From Sphingobium sp. MI1205 (lineage in GTDB: Bacteria; Pseudomonadota; Alphaproteobacteria; Sphingomonadales; Sphingomonadaceae), in contig NZ_CP005188.1 in NCBI RefSeq assembly GCF_001563285.1, positions 1,183,501 to 1,247,500 on the forward strand: a stretch of 64,000 bases of DNA, read 5' to 3'. Below are positions 48,289 to 57,529 of the stretch, one piece after another. Under the pieces are notes generated by a model. It saw nothing but the letters and a program-made list of their open reading frames with translations, was not told the DNA's origin and did not search any database. A program made the translations under genes and the position numbers. Numbering within the stretch: the stretch's first letter is position 1; every line of letters starts with the position of its first letter.

Positions 48289-49425
48289 TCAGGTGGTTTG
48301 CGCGAACCGGGCGATGTTATACGGCTCCATCGGGATATCCGTTGCGCCCTTCGCGATGATTTCCGCCATCGTTTCACCCACGCCCGGCCCGATCTGGAAA
48401 CCAGAGCCGGAAAAGCCGAAGGCATAATAGAGGCCGCTGGTGGTCGCGCTTGGCCCCATGACGGGCTGGCTGTCGGGCATATAGCCTTCGATCCCCGACC
48501 ATACGCGGATGATGTTGAGCTTGCCCAGGGCGGGCGCGAGGCGGCGGATCTGCTTCAACTGGCTGACGGTGTTCTGGGGCAGCACATAGGCGCGATACTC
48601 GTCCGGATAGGACGGCCCGCGCGTGCTGCCGCCCAGAACGATATTGCCGCGCGCGACCTGCCGGAAATAGACGGTTTCCTCCTCCAGCGGGGTCATGACG
48701 CCGACGGCGGGGTGGATGGCATAGGGCACCGGCTCGGTCACGCTCATGTTCGGGCCGCGTGGGACGATGGGGACTGGCTCACCGAACTGGGAGGAAAGGG
48801 CGTTGCCCCATGCGCCGGCGGTGATGAGCAGGATCGGCGCGCGGAAGGTGCGGCCATTTTCGGCAGTGACGATGAAATCATCGCCGACCTTCTGCGCGTC
48901 CACGATCTTCGTGTTCTCGTGGATGTTCGCGCCCATGCGCTGGGCGGCGCGGGCAAAGGCGGGGGCGGCGAGGCGCGGATTGGCGTGGCCGTCCATAGCC
49001 GAGTAGGAACCGGCCAGCACATCCGCCCCGAAGAAGGGGAATTTCGCCCGCAGCGCGTTGCCGCTCAGAAGCTCAAGGTCCAGCCCCTCATGCCGGGCCT
49101 TGTCGGCATAATCCTCCATCGCGCCGACCAGTTCGGGGCGTTCGCGATAGCAGACGCGGATATGGCCGGACTGGAGATATTCAATATCCGCGCCCAGCAG
49201 CTCGCGCGACTTGCGCCAGATGGAAAGGGCGCGGTTGGCGAGCGGAAGCTGGTGCAGGGCGCGGCCCTGCCGCCGGACATTGCCGAAATTGGTGCCGCTG
49301 GCCTGCCGCCCGATCAGGTCGGTTTCCAGCAGCGTGACCGACAGGCCATGGCCGCGCAGGAACAGCGCGGCGGAGGAGCCCATGAGGCCGCCGCCCACGA
49401 TGATGACGTCGCTGGCCGCGCTCAT
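48289..49425 (-). CDS. FAD-dependent oxidase, HcnC/opine-oxidase beta-type subunit
   Basis: This 378-residue D-amino-acid-oxidase-fold flavoprotein has the ADP-binding motif DVIIVGGGLMGSSAALFLRG at the N-terminus and GFSGSGFQIGPGVGETMAEI at the C-terminus, which closes the FAD site. It matches the beta subunit of hydrogen cyanide synthase, opine oxidase and D-hydroxyproline dehydrogenase complexes. ATG 49425 overlaps the alpha-subunit stop by 4 bases. It is the last gene of a nine-gene chain; the alpha and gamma subunits are just upstream. Confidence 0.88.
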   Translation of the reverse strand: MSAASDVIIVGGGLMGSSAALFLRGHGLSVTLLETDLIGRQASGTNFGNVRRQGRALHQLPLANRALSIWRKSRELLGADIEYLQSGHIRVCYRERPELVGAMEDYADKARHEGLDLELLSGNALRAKFPFFGADVLAGSYSAMDGHANPRLAAPAFARAAQRMGANIHENTKIVDAQKVGDDFIVTAENGRTFRAPILLITAGAWGNALSSQFGEPVPIVPRGPNMSVTEPVPYAIHPAVGVMTPLEEETVYFRQVARGNIVLGGSTRGPSYPDEYRAYVLPQNTVSQLKQIRRLAPALGKLNIIRVWSGIEGYMPDSQPVMGPSATTSGLYYAFGFSGSGFQIGPGVGETMAEIIAKGATDIPMEPYNIARFAQTT

Positions 49426-50795
49426 TCTTCTTCTCCGATGGCGATGGGGAGCGGCTTGACCGGCGCCTGTCCGCGCAGGCGACCGACCTGTTGGACGGGG
49501 ATCTTCGCTTCGGCGGCGATCAGTTCCGCAGCCGCGAGGCCGCAATAACGCCCCTGACAGCGGCCCATGCCTACGCGGCTGAACGCCTTGGCCCGGTTGG
49601 CTTCGACCGCGCCGGTTTCACGCATGACGGCGCGCAGATCGCCCGCGCTGACCGCTTCACAGCGGCAGATGATGGTGTCGTCGGGCAATGCCGCCGCCTG
49701 ATGCGCGGGCCAGGGGAATGCCTTTGCCAGCCCCCGCGCGAATTTGGCGTAGGTGGCGACATCGCGGCGCAGGGCAGTCATTTCGCCGCTGTCGATTGTC
49801 AGGCCAAGGTCCGCCAATGCAGCCAGCGCGGCTAGTCTTCCGCTCGCTTCGGCGGAACGCGCACCGAGAATTTTGGCGCCGTCGCCTGCCAGATAGACGC
49901 CCTGCGTGCTGGATCGGCCATCCTGGTCGCGCTGCGGCAACCATTGGCGCGTCCCCGCATCGAACATGAAGGTGCAGCGGGCAAGATCGGCAAGCTGGGT
50001 CTCGGGACGCAGATGATAACCCATCGCCACCGCATCGCAGGCGATCGTTTTTTCCGCGCCGGACGCCGTGCGATAGCGGATGGCGTTCACGCCGGCTTCG
50101 CCGTCGCCGCTGATTTCGACCGGCGTGATCTGATGATGGATGGGCACGTCAGCCCTGGCCAGTGCGCGAGTGAGCTGGATGCCGTTCCACAGCACCGAAG
50201 GCAGGGCGAGAAGGTCGGCCAGCGCCCTGAACCGGGCGCCTGAAGGCGAGGTGTCGAGGACGGCCGCGACCTTTGCGCCAGCCTGCACATATTGCGAGGC
50301 GACGAGGTAGAGGAGCGGGCCGGAGCCCATGAAGACCACTTCGCGCCCGATGGAGACAGCCTGCGACTTGAGCGCGACCTGCGCGCCGCCCAGGCTGTAT
50401 GTGCCCGCAAGGTTCCAGCCCTTGACCGGCAACAGCCTATCCGTCGCGCCGGTACAAAGGAGCAAGGCGTCATAGGGCAGCGTTTGCTGCGCATTGCCAG
50501 CGGCCGTCCAGACATGTTCTTCGGCGATGTTCCAGACGAGCGTTTCGGGCAGATAGTCGACCTTGTCCCGCAGCGCGTCGAAACTGTCGTGCAGCGCCTT
50601 CGCCCGGTCGGCTTCGGTGCCGTAGAGCTTTTCGTAAGGCCGGGTGAAATTGTCGGGCTGGCGGCGATAGATCTGGCCGCCCGCCCGGCGCGCCTCGTCA
50701 ATGACGATGGGGCGCAGTCCAGCCTGCACAACGGCCTCCGCGGCGCGCACGCCGGACGGCCCCGCGCCGACGACGATTATGCGAGGTTCGGCCAT
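49422..50795 (-). CDS. FAD/NAD(P)-binding oxidoreductase, HcnB/opine-oxidase alpha-type subunit
   Basis: The 457-residue protein has an N-terminal FAD motif IIVVGAGPSGVRAAEAVVQ, a central pyridine-nucleotide-like fold (GREVVFMGSGPLLYLVASQY) and GVYLAGDGAKILGARSAEAS. The C-terminal 2Fe-2S (BFD-like) domain has cysteines in IICRCEAVS and GMGRCQGRYCGLAAAELI. This architecture is that of HcnB/OoxA and D-hydroxyproline dehydrogenase alpha subunits. Its first 19 bases overlap the gamma-subunit gene, and its stop overlaps the beta-subunit start. Confidence 0.88.
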   Translation of the reverse strand: MAEPRIIVVGAGPSGVRAAEAVVQAGLRPIVIDEARRAGGQIYRRQPDNFTRPYEKLYGTEADRAKALHDSFDALRDKVDYLPETLVWNIAEEHVWTAAGNAQQTLPYDALLLCTGATDRLLPVKGWNLAGTYSLGGAQVALKSQAVSIGREVVFMGSGPLLYLVASQYVQAGAKVAAVLDTSPSGARFRALADLLALPSVLWNGIQLTRALARADVPIHHQITPVEISGDGEAGVNAIRYRTASGAEKTIACDAVAMGYHLRPETQLADLARCTFMFDAGTRQWLPQRDQDGRSSTQGVYLAGDGAKILGARSAEASGRLAALAALADLGLTIDSGEMTALRRDVATYAKFARGLAKAFPWPAHQAAALPDDTIICRCEAVSAGDLRAVMRETGAVEANRAKAFSRVGMGRCQGRYCGLAAAELIAAEAKIPVQQVGRLRGQAPVKPLPIAIGEEE

Positions 50796-51085
50796 GTCGC
50801 CTCCGGCTGGCTGGTGAGGATGCGCTGGCCCGCCGCGGCAAGGGTGGAGCAGGCCCGCAGCCGATCACCGCTTTCGGTCCAGACCCAGCAATCCTGACAA
50901 GCGCCCATCAGGCAGAAGCCGGCCCGCCGACCATCGCCAAATTCCGACTGGCGCAGCGTGTCGCCGGTGCTGAGCAGGGCGACCATCAACGTGTCGCCTT
51001 CCAGCGCCGCCACGGACTGACCATCGACTTGCAGCATGATCCGGGGGCGATCCGTTTCGCCCAGGCGAACGAAGCGTCCGCTCAT
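50777..51085 (-). CDS. (2Fe-2S) ferredoxin-like subunit, HcnA type
   Basis: This 102-residue protein resembles the N-terminal domain of 2Fe-2S proteins: LQVDGQSVAALEGDTLMVAL followed by the cluster motif FCLMGACQDCWVW (C-x4-C-x2-C) and a fourth cysteine in RLRACST. It is the gamma subunit of HcnABC-type oxidases, passing electrons within the complex. ATG 51085 overlaps the ABC ATPase stop by 4 bases, and its own end overlaps the alpha-subunit gene by 19 bases. Confidence 0.88.
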   Translation of the reverse strand: MSGRFVRLGETDRPRIMLQVDGQSVAALEGDTLMVALLSTGDTLRQSEFGDGRRAGFCLMGACQDCWVWTESGDRLRACSTLAAAGQRILTSQPEATWPNLA

Positions 51086-52899
51086 GCGGCAACACCCTGA
51101 ATTCGCGTCAAACTCTCTTCTCCATGATGACACAGGATGCTGTTGCCCTTTGACAGGCTATGGCGCGGCGGGGGCAAGATATTGCATCGACCATCGATCC
51201 GCACCGGGCAGCGGGCAAGGAAGCGGCACAGGTCGGTGTCGCGGGCCAGATCGCCGATCGGCGGCAGGTCACAGCCTGCGCCGCTTTCCTCCAGCCACCC
51301 CGCGCGCATTTCCGGGACCGAACCGATCAGCAGGTCGGTATAGGGATGGAATGGCGCGGCGCGAAAACCCTCTCGCTTGCCCTTTTCCACCATGGTGCCC
51401 GAATAGAGGACGAGGATGTCGTCGCAGATCGCGCGCACCGTCGAAATGTCGTGGCTGATGAACATATAGGCGACGCCCAGTTCCTTGCGCAGTTCCGCCA
51501 TCAGATCGAGGATCGCTGCGCCCACCACCGTATCGAGTGCCGAAGTGACTTCGTCGCAGAGGATGAGATCAGGATCGGCGGCGAGGGCGCGGGCAAGGTT
51601 GATGCGCTGCTTCTGCCCGCCCGACAGCTCGCCGCAGCGCCGGTCGATGACCGTCGCAGGCAGGCGGATGAGGTCCAGCAGCTCCAGCACGCGCAGGCGC
51701 GCGGCATTGCCCTTCAAGCTATGATAGAAGGCGAGCGGCCGGGACAGGATATTGCCCACGCTGTGCGCGGGATTGAGCGCGGTATCGGCATTCTGGAACA
51801 CCAGCTGGACGCGGCGAAACTGCTCGCGAGTGCGGCCCTTTAGTCCGGGCGGCAGGGCTTCGCCATTGAGCAGCACTTCGCCGTCCGCGGCAGGCAGCAG
51901 ACCCGCGATGACGCGCGCAATGGTGGACTTTCCCGAACCGGATTCGCCGATGACGCCCAGGGTCGCGCCGCGTTCGATGGTGAGGTTGATGTCCCGCAGC
52001 ACAGGAATGCGTGGGCGGCCGTCCTTGCCGATCTTGCCATAGCCCGCCGTCATGCCACGGATTTCCAGCAGCGGCGCGGAAGGCAGATCGGCCTGCTGCG
52101 GAGCGGGGCGGATTGCCGGGCGGGCAGCGGCCATCAGCGTCTTTGTATATTCGTCGGCGGGGCGGTGCAGTATCTGGTCGGCGCGACCCGTTTCCCGAAT
52201 GCGGCCCTGGTTCAGCACGACGATCTGGTCTGCCATCTGGGCAACGACCGCCAGGTCATGCGACACGTAGATTGCTGTCGCGCCGCGTTCCAGCACCACG
52301 GCCTTGAACGCGCGCAGCACCTCTATCTGGGTGGTGACGTCGAGCGCCGTGGTCGGTTCGTCCAGGATCACCAGTTCGGGATCGGTGACAAGCGCCATCG
52401 CCGCCATCAGCCGCTGAAGCTGTCCGCCAGAAAGCTGGTGTGGGTAGCGCGAACCGATCACATCCGGGAATGGCAGGGCCAGCGCGCGGAAAAGCTCGAC
52501 CGCCTTCCTCTCCGCGTCCGCGCGGGGCATGAGATTGTGGATCAGGGCGGGTTCGATCACCTGATCCATGATCGTGCGCGAGGGGTTGAAGGCGGACGCG
52601 GCGCTTTGCGCGATATAGGCGATGCGATTGCCGCGCAGCGCCGCGAGACCCTTTGTATCAAGCGACAGGATTTCGGACTCGCCGACGCGGATGGAGCCTC
52701 CGGCGATCCTTGCGCCGGGCCGGGCATGGCCCAGCATGGTGAGCGCGATGGTGGTCTTGCCCGAACCGGATTCCCCGATCAACGCCAGCACCTCGCCCCG
52801 CTTCAGCGCGAAGTCGATGTCGCTCACAATCGGGGATGTCTCTCCCGTCGCATTGCGGGCGGTGACGCACAAGCCCCTGACCTCGACATGAGCGGTCAT
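51082..52899 (-). CDS. Peptide/opine-type ABC transporter, fused double ATPase
   Basis: This 605-residue protein carries two complete nucleotide-binding domains, equivalent to fused DppD and DppF. The first has Walker A GESGSGKTT, signature LSGGQLQR and Walker B LVILDEPTTALD; the second has GESGSGKST, LSGGQKQR and LILCDEVTSALD. A C-terminal cysteine-containing tail (GAGCDLPP, CRFLARCPVRIDGRCNI) is typical of oligopeptide ATPases. ATG 52899 overlaps the permease stop by 4 bases; the longer frame is antisense noise. It powers import through the two adjacent permeases. Confidence 0.95.
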   Translation of the reverse strand: MTAHVEVRGLCVTARNATGETSPIVSDIDFALKRGEVLALIGESGSGKTTIALTMLGHARPGARIAGGSIRVGESEILSLDTKGLAALRGNRIAYIAQSAASAFNPSRTIMDQVIEPALIHNLMPRADAERKAVELFRALALPFPDVIGSRYPHQLSGGQLQRLMAAMALVTDPELVILDEPTTALDVTTQIEVLRAFKAVVLERGATAIYVSHDLAVVAQMADQIVVLNQGRIRETGRADQILHRPADEYTKTLMAAARPAIRPAPQQADLPSAPLLEIRGMTAGYGKIGKDGRPRIPVLRDINLTIERGATLGVIGESGSGKSTIARVIAGLLPAADGEVLLNGEALPPGLKGRTREQFRRVQLVFQNADTALNPAHSVGNILSRPLAFYHSLKGNAARLRVLELLDLIRLPATVIDRRCGELSGGQKQRINLARALAADPDLILCDEVTSALDTVVGAAILDLMAELRKELGVAYMFISHDISTVRAICDDILVLYSGTMVEKGKREGFRAAPFHPYTDLLIGSVPEMRAGWLEESGAGCDLPPIGDLARDTDLCRFLARCPVRIDGRCNILPPPRHSLSKGNSILCHHGEESLTRIQGVAA

Positions 52900-53717
52900 G
52901 GACGCTTCCCCTTCAATCCATCGATCAGCAGGTTGACGCCCACGGTCAGCGTCGCAATCGCGATGGCAGGCATCAGGATCGCCAACGCACCTTCGCCAAG
53001 GCCGGAGATATTCTCCCGCACCAGCGAGCCAAGGTCCGCGTCGGGCGGCTGCACGCCCAGGCCCAGGAAGGAAAGGCCCGACAGAAGCAGCACGATGAAC
53101 ACGAAGCGCAGGCCGAAATCGGCGAGCAGCGGATGGATCATGTTCGGCAATATTTCCTTCCACGCGATGTGAAAGCGTCCTTCGCCACGGGCGCGGGCCA
53201 CTTGCACATAGTCCATCTGGGCAAGGTTGACTGCCAGTGCGCGGGCGATGCGGTAATTGCCCGGCACATAGGTGATCGCCGCGATCAGCAGCAGCAGCGC
53301 CAGCGAGGAGCCGAACGCGGCGACCAGCACGAGCGAGAAGATTTTCGACGGGATCGAAATCAGCGTGTCCATAAAGCGCGACAGCGGTTCATCCACCTTC
53401 GGCCCGCCCACCGCTGCGGTAAGGGCCAGCGCCGTGCCGGTCGCGCTCGCCAGCATGGCGGCGGCAGCGGCGAGGCCAACGGTATAGCGCGCGCCCGACA
53501 GCAGGCGGCTCAATACGTCACGGCCCAGATAGTCGCTGCCCAGCCAATGCTGCGCCGACGCACCGTCGAATACGTCATAAGCCACGAACGCACCGATTGG
53601 ATACGGCGCCAGCATCGGCCCGAACACCGCTATGGCCAGCCAGAAGAGGACGAGAATCAGCCCGATCCTGGCCGAAAGCGGAAGGGCCTTGGCCCAGCGT
53701 ATGAACGAAGCGGTCAT
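52896..53717 (-). CDS. ABC transporter permease, DppC-like
   Basis: This 273-residue inner-membrane permease has six helices. The N-terminal region contains AQHWLGSDYLGRDVLSRLLS, characteristic of DppC/OppC permeases, and the EAA-type loop YVQVARARGEGRFHIAWKEI contacts the ATPase. The end, GLSFLGLGVQPPDADLGSL, is also diagnostic. ATG 53717 overlaps the upstream permease stop by 4 bases. Confidence 0.94.
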   Translation of the reverse strand: MTASFIRWAKALPLSARIGLILVLFWLAIAVFGPMLAPYPIGAFVAYDVFDGASAQHWLGSDYLGRDVLSRLLSGARYTVGLAAAAAMLASATGTALALTAAVGGPKVDEPLSRFMDTLISIPSKIFSLVLVAAFGSSLALLLLIAAITYVPGNYRIARALAVNLAQMDYVQVARARGEGRFHIAWKEILPNMIHPLLADFGLRFVFIVLLLSGLSFLGLGVQPPDADLGSLVRENISGLGEGALAILMPAIAIATLTVGVNLLIDGLKGKRP

Positions 53718-54694
53718 TGCGCGCGCAGCCTGGGATTGGCGAGGATGGCGGTGACGTCGGCGATCAGCATGAGGATGAGATAGGCAGCGCAGAAGATCAT
53801 CGCGCAGGCTTGCAGCAGAGGCATGTCGCGGCTGGTGACGGCGTTCACCATCAGGCTCGCCAGGCCGGGATAGTTGAAAATGGTTTCGACGATGACCGCG
53901 CCGCCCAGCAGGTAGGACAGGCTGAGCGCCATCGCGTTGACGATCGGCGCGACGGCGTTGGGCATGATGTGTTTTAGGACGATCCGCACCGGGGCGACGC
54001 CCTTCAGCAGCGCCATTTCGACATAGGGCCTGTCCATCTGGTCGATCACGGCGGCGCGGGTCATGCGCGCCATCTGGGCGATGACCACTATGCTGAGACA
54101 CAGTATCGGCGTGGCCGCGCCGCGTAGATAGTCGCCCCAGCCCATGTCGTCTGACACGAGCGCGATCGACGGCAGCCAGCGCAGCTTTACGGAAAAGATC
54201 AGCACGGCGACCGTCGCCACCAGAAATTCGGGAACCGCCACCATCGACAGGGTCGATATGTTGAGCGCACGATCAAGCCGTCCGCCACGGTTCATGGCGG
54301 AACCGATGCCGATCGCAAGCGCCACGGGCACGGCCACTAGCGCCGTCAGGGCGGCCAGCAGCAGGCTGTTGGGCAGGCGCGTGGAAATGACTTCGGACAC
54401 CGGCATGTTGGCGACCAGAGACTGGCCCGGATCGCCGCCCAACATGCCGCTGGCCCAGGAAATATAACGCTCATGCGCTGGCCGATCGAGACCCATCTCA
54501 TGGCGCAGGGCCGCCACCTGCTCGGCTGTGGCGCTCTGGCCCAGCGCTTCCTGAGCGGCGTCGCCGGGCAGCAGTTGAGCGATGGTGAATATCACGACCG
54601 ACAAGAGCAACAGCGTCAGCAGCGATGCGGCGAAGCGCTTGGTCGTAAGGGCCAGCGCCGCCTTGAGCCCAGAAGATGAGGGGCCGCCCGACAT
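53714..54694 (-). CDS. ABC transporter permease, DppB-like
   Basis: This is a 326-residue permease with six helices. It has the DppB-type start RFAASLLTLLLLSVVIFTIA followed by LLPGDAAQEAL, the periplasmic LGGDPGQSLVANMPVSEVI and the EAA loop YVEMALLKGVAPVRIVLKHI. ATG 54694 is chosen because it overlaps the stop of the binding-protein gene by one base (TGATG); an in-frame GTG at 54706 is an alternative. Confidence 0.93.
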   Translation of the reverse strand: MSGGPSSSGLKAALALTTKRFAASLLTLLLLSVVIFTIAQLLPGDAAQEALGQSATAEQVAALRHEMGLDRPAHERYISWASGMLGGDPGQSLVANMPVSEVISTRLPNSLLLAALTALVAVPVALAIGIGSAMNRGGRLDRALNISTLSMVAVPEFLVATVAVLIFSVKLRWLPSIALVSDDMGWGDYLRGAATPILCLSIVVIAQMARMTRAAVIDQMDRPYVEMALLKGVAPVRIVLKHIMPNAVAPIVNAMALSLSYLLGGAVIVETIFNYPGLASLMVNAVTSRDMPLLQACAMIFCAAYLILMLIADVTAILANPRLRAQ

Positions 54695-56241
54695 CAGCCT
54701 TCCCACCAGACATGTTCGGCGAACTGATAGCCCATGAGTCCTCCGGTGGACATCGGCTGAAGGCCCTTCAGACGCCGGTCATAGCCGTCGATCAGGCTGA
54801 TGAAGACCGGGATGGCGACGCCGCAACGGTCATGAACCAGTCCCTGCATTTCGCCGTAGAGCTGCTTGCGTCGAGCCTGGTCCGGCTCGCCCCGCGCCTC
54901 GATCAGCAGCCGGTCGAAGCGTGGGTTCCGCCACCCGGATTCATTCCATTCCGCGTCGGATTTGTAGAAAAGGCTGAAGACGAGATCGGCGGTCGGGCGC
55001 GGGTTTGTGTTACCGAACGTCAGCGGATGCCGCATCCAGTGCGTTGACCAGTAGCCGTCTCCCGGAACGCGATTGACCGCTATGTTCAGGCCGACGCGCG
55101 ATCCATATTCCTGAAGGATGGACGCCATGTCGACCGACCCGTCCGCTGCGGGGGAAGCGTAGACCGGCATCCGCACGCCGGTCAGCCCTGCGCGTTGAAG
55201 GTGCCATTTCGCCTTGTCCAGATCGAGCGACGTCTGCGGCAGGTCGGCGCGATAATAGGGGTGAAAGGGCGGGATCGGATGGTCGTTGGCGATGGTTGCA
55301 TAGTCGCGATACAGCGCCCTTTTGATCAACGGCCGGTCGAACAGATATTTCATCGCGGCGACGAAGTGGGGATTGCCCGTGGGCAGCCCGTCCTGACGCA
55401 TGATGAGATTGGTGTAGAGGCCGGACTTGGTTTCCAGCAGGGCATGGCGGTTCGATGCGCGTACGCGTTTGGTCGAACGTGGGTTGACCGCGATGATCAG
55501 GTGCACGTCGCCCGACAGCAGCGCGTTGACGCGGCTGACCTCGTCGGGAATGCCGATCAGCTCGATCTCTTCCAGATAGGGTTTGCCGTTGCGCCAGTAA
55601 TGGGGATTGCGCCGGGCCAGCGTGCGCACGCCGGGCCGGAACTGGGCGCACAGATAGGGGCCGGTGCCGTTGACAGTCCGAAAATCCCGGTGCCCTGCAC
55701 GCAGGATCAGGAAATGGGACTGGGCGAGGATGGTCGGCAGATCCGCATTCGGCCCGGTCAGGCGGATGGTGAGGTCCAGCGGACCTGTCGCCTTCGCTTC
55801 GGCGAATTGTTCGGCGATCGTCGCCATCTTGGATCCGGTCGCCGGGTCTTTGTGCCGCAGCAGCGACCAGACGACATCCCTGGCGGTCAGGGTGGCGCCG
55901 TCGTGGAAGGTGACGCCCCGGCGCAGCCTTATGTGCCAGTTCTGCTGATCCCTGCTCTCCATCCGCTCGGCCAGTGCGGGGCGGGGGACGAGATTGCGGT
56001 CGAGCTGCGTCAGCCCGTTGTAGAACATGTAATGGCGCACATAATCGGTCGAGAGCGCACCCTTCGCCGGATCGAGCGTGTCGGCCGTCGAGCTTGAAAG
56101 GCTGGCCACCCGAATGCGCCCGCCGACGCGCGGCCTGGGCGGCGCGGCGAGGGCGCTCTGCGGCAGAAGCAGGCCCGCACCGGCCGCGCCCAGCATGTGG
56201 CGACGGGAAAAGGGCCACAGAAGGCGAGCGTCGTCCGTCAA
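54694..56241 (-). CDS. ABC transporter substrate-binding protein, SBP_bac_5 (peptide/opine) family
   Basis: This is a periplasmic binding protein of about 515 residues. A Tat-type signal (PFSRRHMLGAAGAGLLLP) suggests export in folded form. Family landmarks are TLDPAKGALSTDYVRHYMFY, WHIRLRRGVTFHDGATLTAR and NGTGPYLCAQF, then MKYLFDRPLIKRAL. The start is uncertain. TTG 56241 overlaps the upstream stop (TTGA) and has AGGA nine bases before it; ATG 56259 is the alternative and has a weak site. The ligand is unknown. Confidence 0.9.
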   Translation of the reverse strand: MTDDARLLWPFSRRHMLGAAGAGLLLPQSALAAPPRPRVGGRIRVASLSSSTADTLDPAKGALSTDYVRHYMFYNGLTQLDRNLVPRPALAERMESRDQQNWHIRLRRGVTFHDGATLTARDVVWSLLRHKDPATGSKMATIAEQFAEAKATGPLDLTIRLTGPNADLPTILAQSHFLILRAGHRDFRTVNGTGPYLCAQFRPGVRTLARRNPHYWRNGKPYLEEIELIGIPDEVSRVNALLSGDVHLIIAVNPRSTKRVRASNRHALLETKSGLYTNLIMRQDGLPTGNPHFVAAMKYLFDRPLIKRALYRDYATIANDHPIPPFHPYYRADLPQTSLDLDKAKWHLQRAGLTGVRMPVYASPAADGSVDMASILQEYGSRVGLNIAVNRVPGDGYWSTHWMRHPLTFGNTNPRPTADLVFSLFYKSDAEWNESGWRNPRFDRLLIEARGEPDQARRKQLYGEMQGLVHDRCGVAIPVFISLIDGYDRRLKGLQPMSTGGLMGYQFAEHVWWEG

Positions 56242-57521
56242 TGGATCACATCCTGCCATTTGTACCACAGGCCGACGAGCGGCAGGAACCATGGCTTGCC
56301 GAAATGACCGGGGACGCTTGGCCAATCCAGGTCGGCCCACGGATTGGCCTTCGTCTCGCCGCCCATCACCCGCGCCATCATCTGGCCCATATATGTCGCC
56401 ATCTGAACGCCGTGGCCGCTGTAGCCCATCGAATAGAAAAGCCCGTCATGCTCGCCCGCGCGCGGCAGCCGATCGGCGGTCAGGTCCACCATGCCGCCCC
56501 AGACATGGTCGATGCCCACGCCCTGGAGCGCAGGGAAAATCTCGCCCATCGTCTGTTCCAGAATATGCCCGCTCTTCAGGTCGGATCGCGGATCGCTGAT
56601 CGCAAAGCGCGCCCGTCCGCCGAAGATCAGCCGGTTGTCGGTGGTCAGCCGGAAATAATTGCCGATATTCCTGCTGGTTACATAATTGCGCCGATTGGGC
56701 AGCAATTGATCGGTCAGTGATGGCTCAAGCGGCTGGGTCGCGATGATGAAGCTGCCCACTGACACGATGCGCCGCCGGAAAAAGCCAAAGGGCGCAGCGG
56801 CGGGTGCTCCACCGGTGGCGACCAGTAGCTGATCGGCCACAAGCTGGCCCTTGGGCGTGGTTACGCGCCATCCGCTCGCGAGCCGGTCGAGGCCGGTGAC
56901 TTCGGCATTTTCATGGATCGTCGCACCTGCACGCGCCGCAGCCTCGGCAAGGCCGACGCCGAAGCGGCCGGGATGCAGTTGCGCGCTGGTCGTCTGGATC
57001 AGCGCGCCGTGGAAAACGTCTGATCCGATTTCTTCGCGGATGCTCTCTGGCGGGACAAGGCGGACATTCTGGTCTACTTCCGCTGCGAGCAGGTCATGCG
57101 CCCGCGCCAGCTTGTCATAATGGTGCGGCTTGGCAGCCAGCTTGACCCGGCCGCAGCGGTTGAAGGCGCAGTCGATGCCTTCTTCCCGCGCGATCCTCTC
57201 AACCATGTCCACCGCGTCGCAATGGACGCGATAATAGGCTTTGGCGACGTCCTTCCCGAAGCGGGCGGAAAGCGCGCCATAGTCATGGGCCGTGCCATTA
57301 TTGCACTGACCCCCGTTGCGACCCGAAGCCTCACCCGCCACGCGTCCCGATTCCAGCAGCACGACATCCGCGCCCCGCTTCGCCAGTGCCAGCGCCGCCG
57401 AAAGCCCGGTAAAGCCGCCGCCGATGATGACGACATCGGCCTTGCCTTCGACCGCGCCCTGCGCCCCGCCGGTGAAGGCGGGGGCGCTTGCCAGCCAGTA
57501 GGAGAGGGGAGACGCGCTCAT
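56238..57521 (-). CDS. FAD-dependent amine/amino-acid oxidase (PuuB-like)
   Basis: This is a 427-residue DAO-fold flavoprotein. The FAD motif is DVVIIGGGFTGLSAALALAK, followed by RVAGEASGRNGGQCNNGTAH, a glycine-rich pattern seen in gamma-glutamylputrescine oxidase and related enzymes. The C-terminus has FYSMGYSGHGVQMATYMGQM. The likely reaction is oxidative cleavage of a secondary or primary amine, but the substrate is not defined. It starts 8 bases after the HAD gene and overlaps the binding-protein gene, so it is translated as part of the uptake operon. Confidence 0.88.
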   Translation of the reverse strand: MSASPLSYWLASAPAFTGGAQGAVEGKADVVIIGGGFTGLSAALALAKRGADVVLLESGRVAGEASGRNGGQCNNGTAHDYGALSARFGKDVAKAYYRVHCDAVDMVERIAREEGIDCAFNRCGRVKLAAKPHHYDKLARAHDLLAAEVDQNVRLVPPESIREEIGSDVFHGALIQTTSAQLHPGRFGVGLAEAAARAGATIHENAEVTGLDRLASGWRVTTPKGQLVADQLLVATGGAPAAAPFGFFRRRIVSVGSFIIATQPLEPSLTDQLLPNRRNYVTSRNIGNYFRLTTDNRLIFGGRARFAISDPRSDLKSGHILEQTMGEIFPALQGVGIDHVWGGMVDLTADRLPRAGEHDGLFYSMGYSGHGVQMATYMGQMMARVMGGETKANPWADLDWPSVPGHFGKPWFLPLVGLWYKWQDVIH

Positions 57522-57529
57522 GCCGAGGG

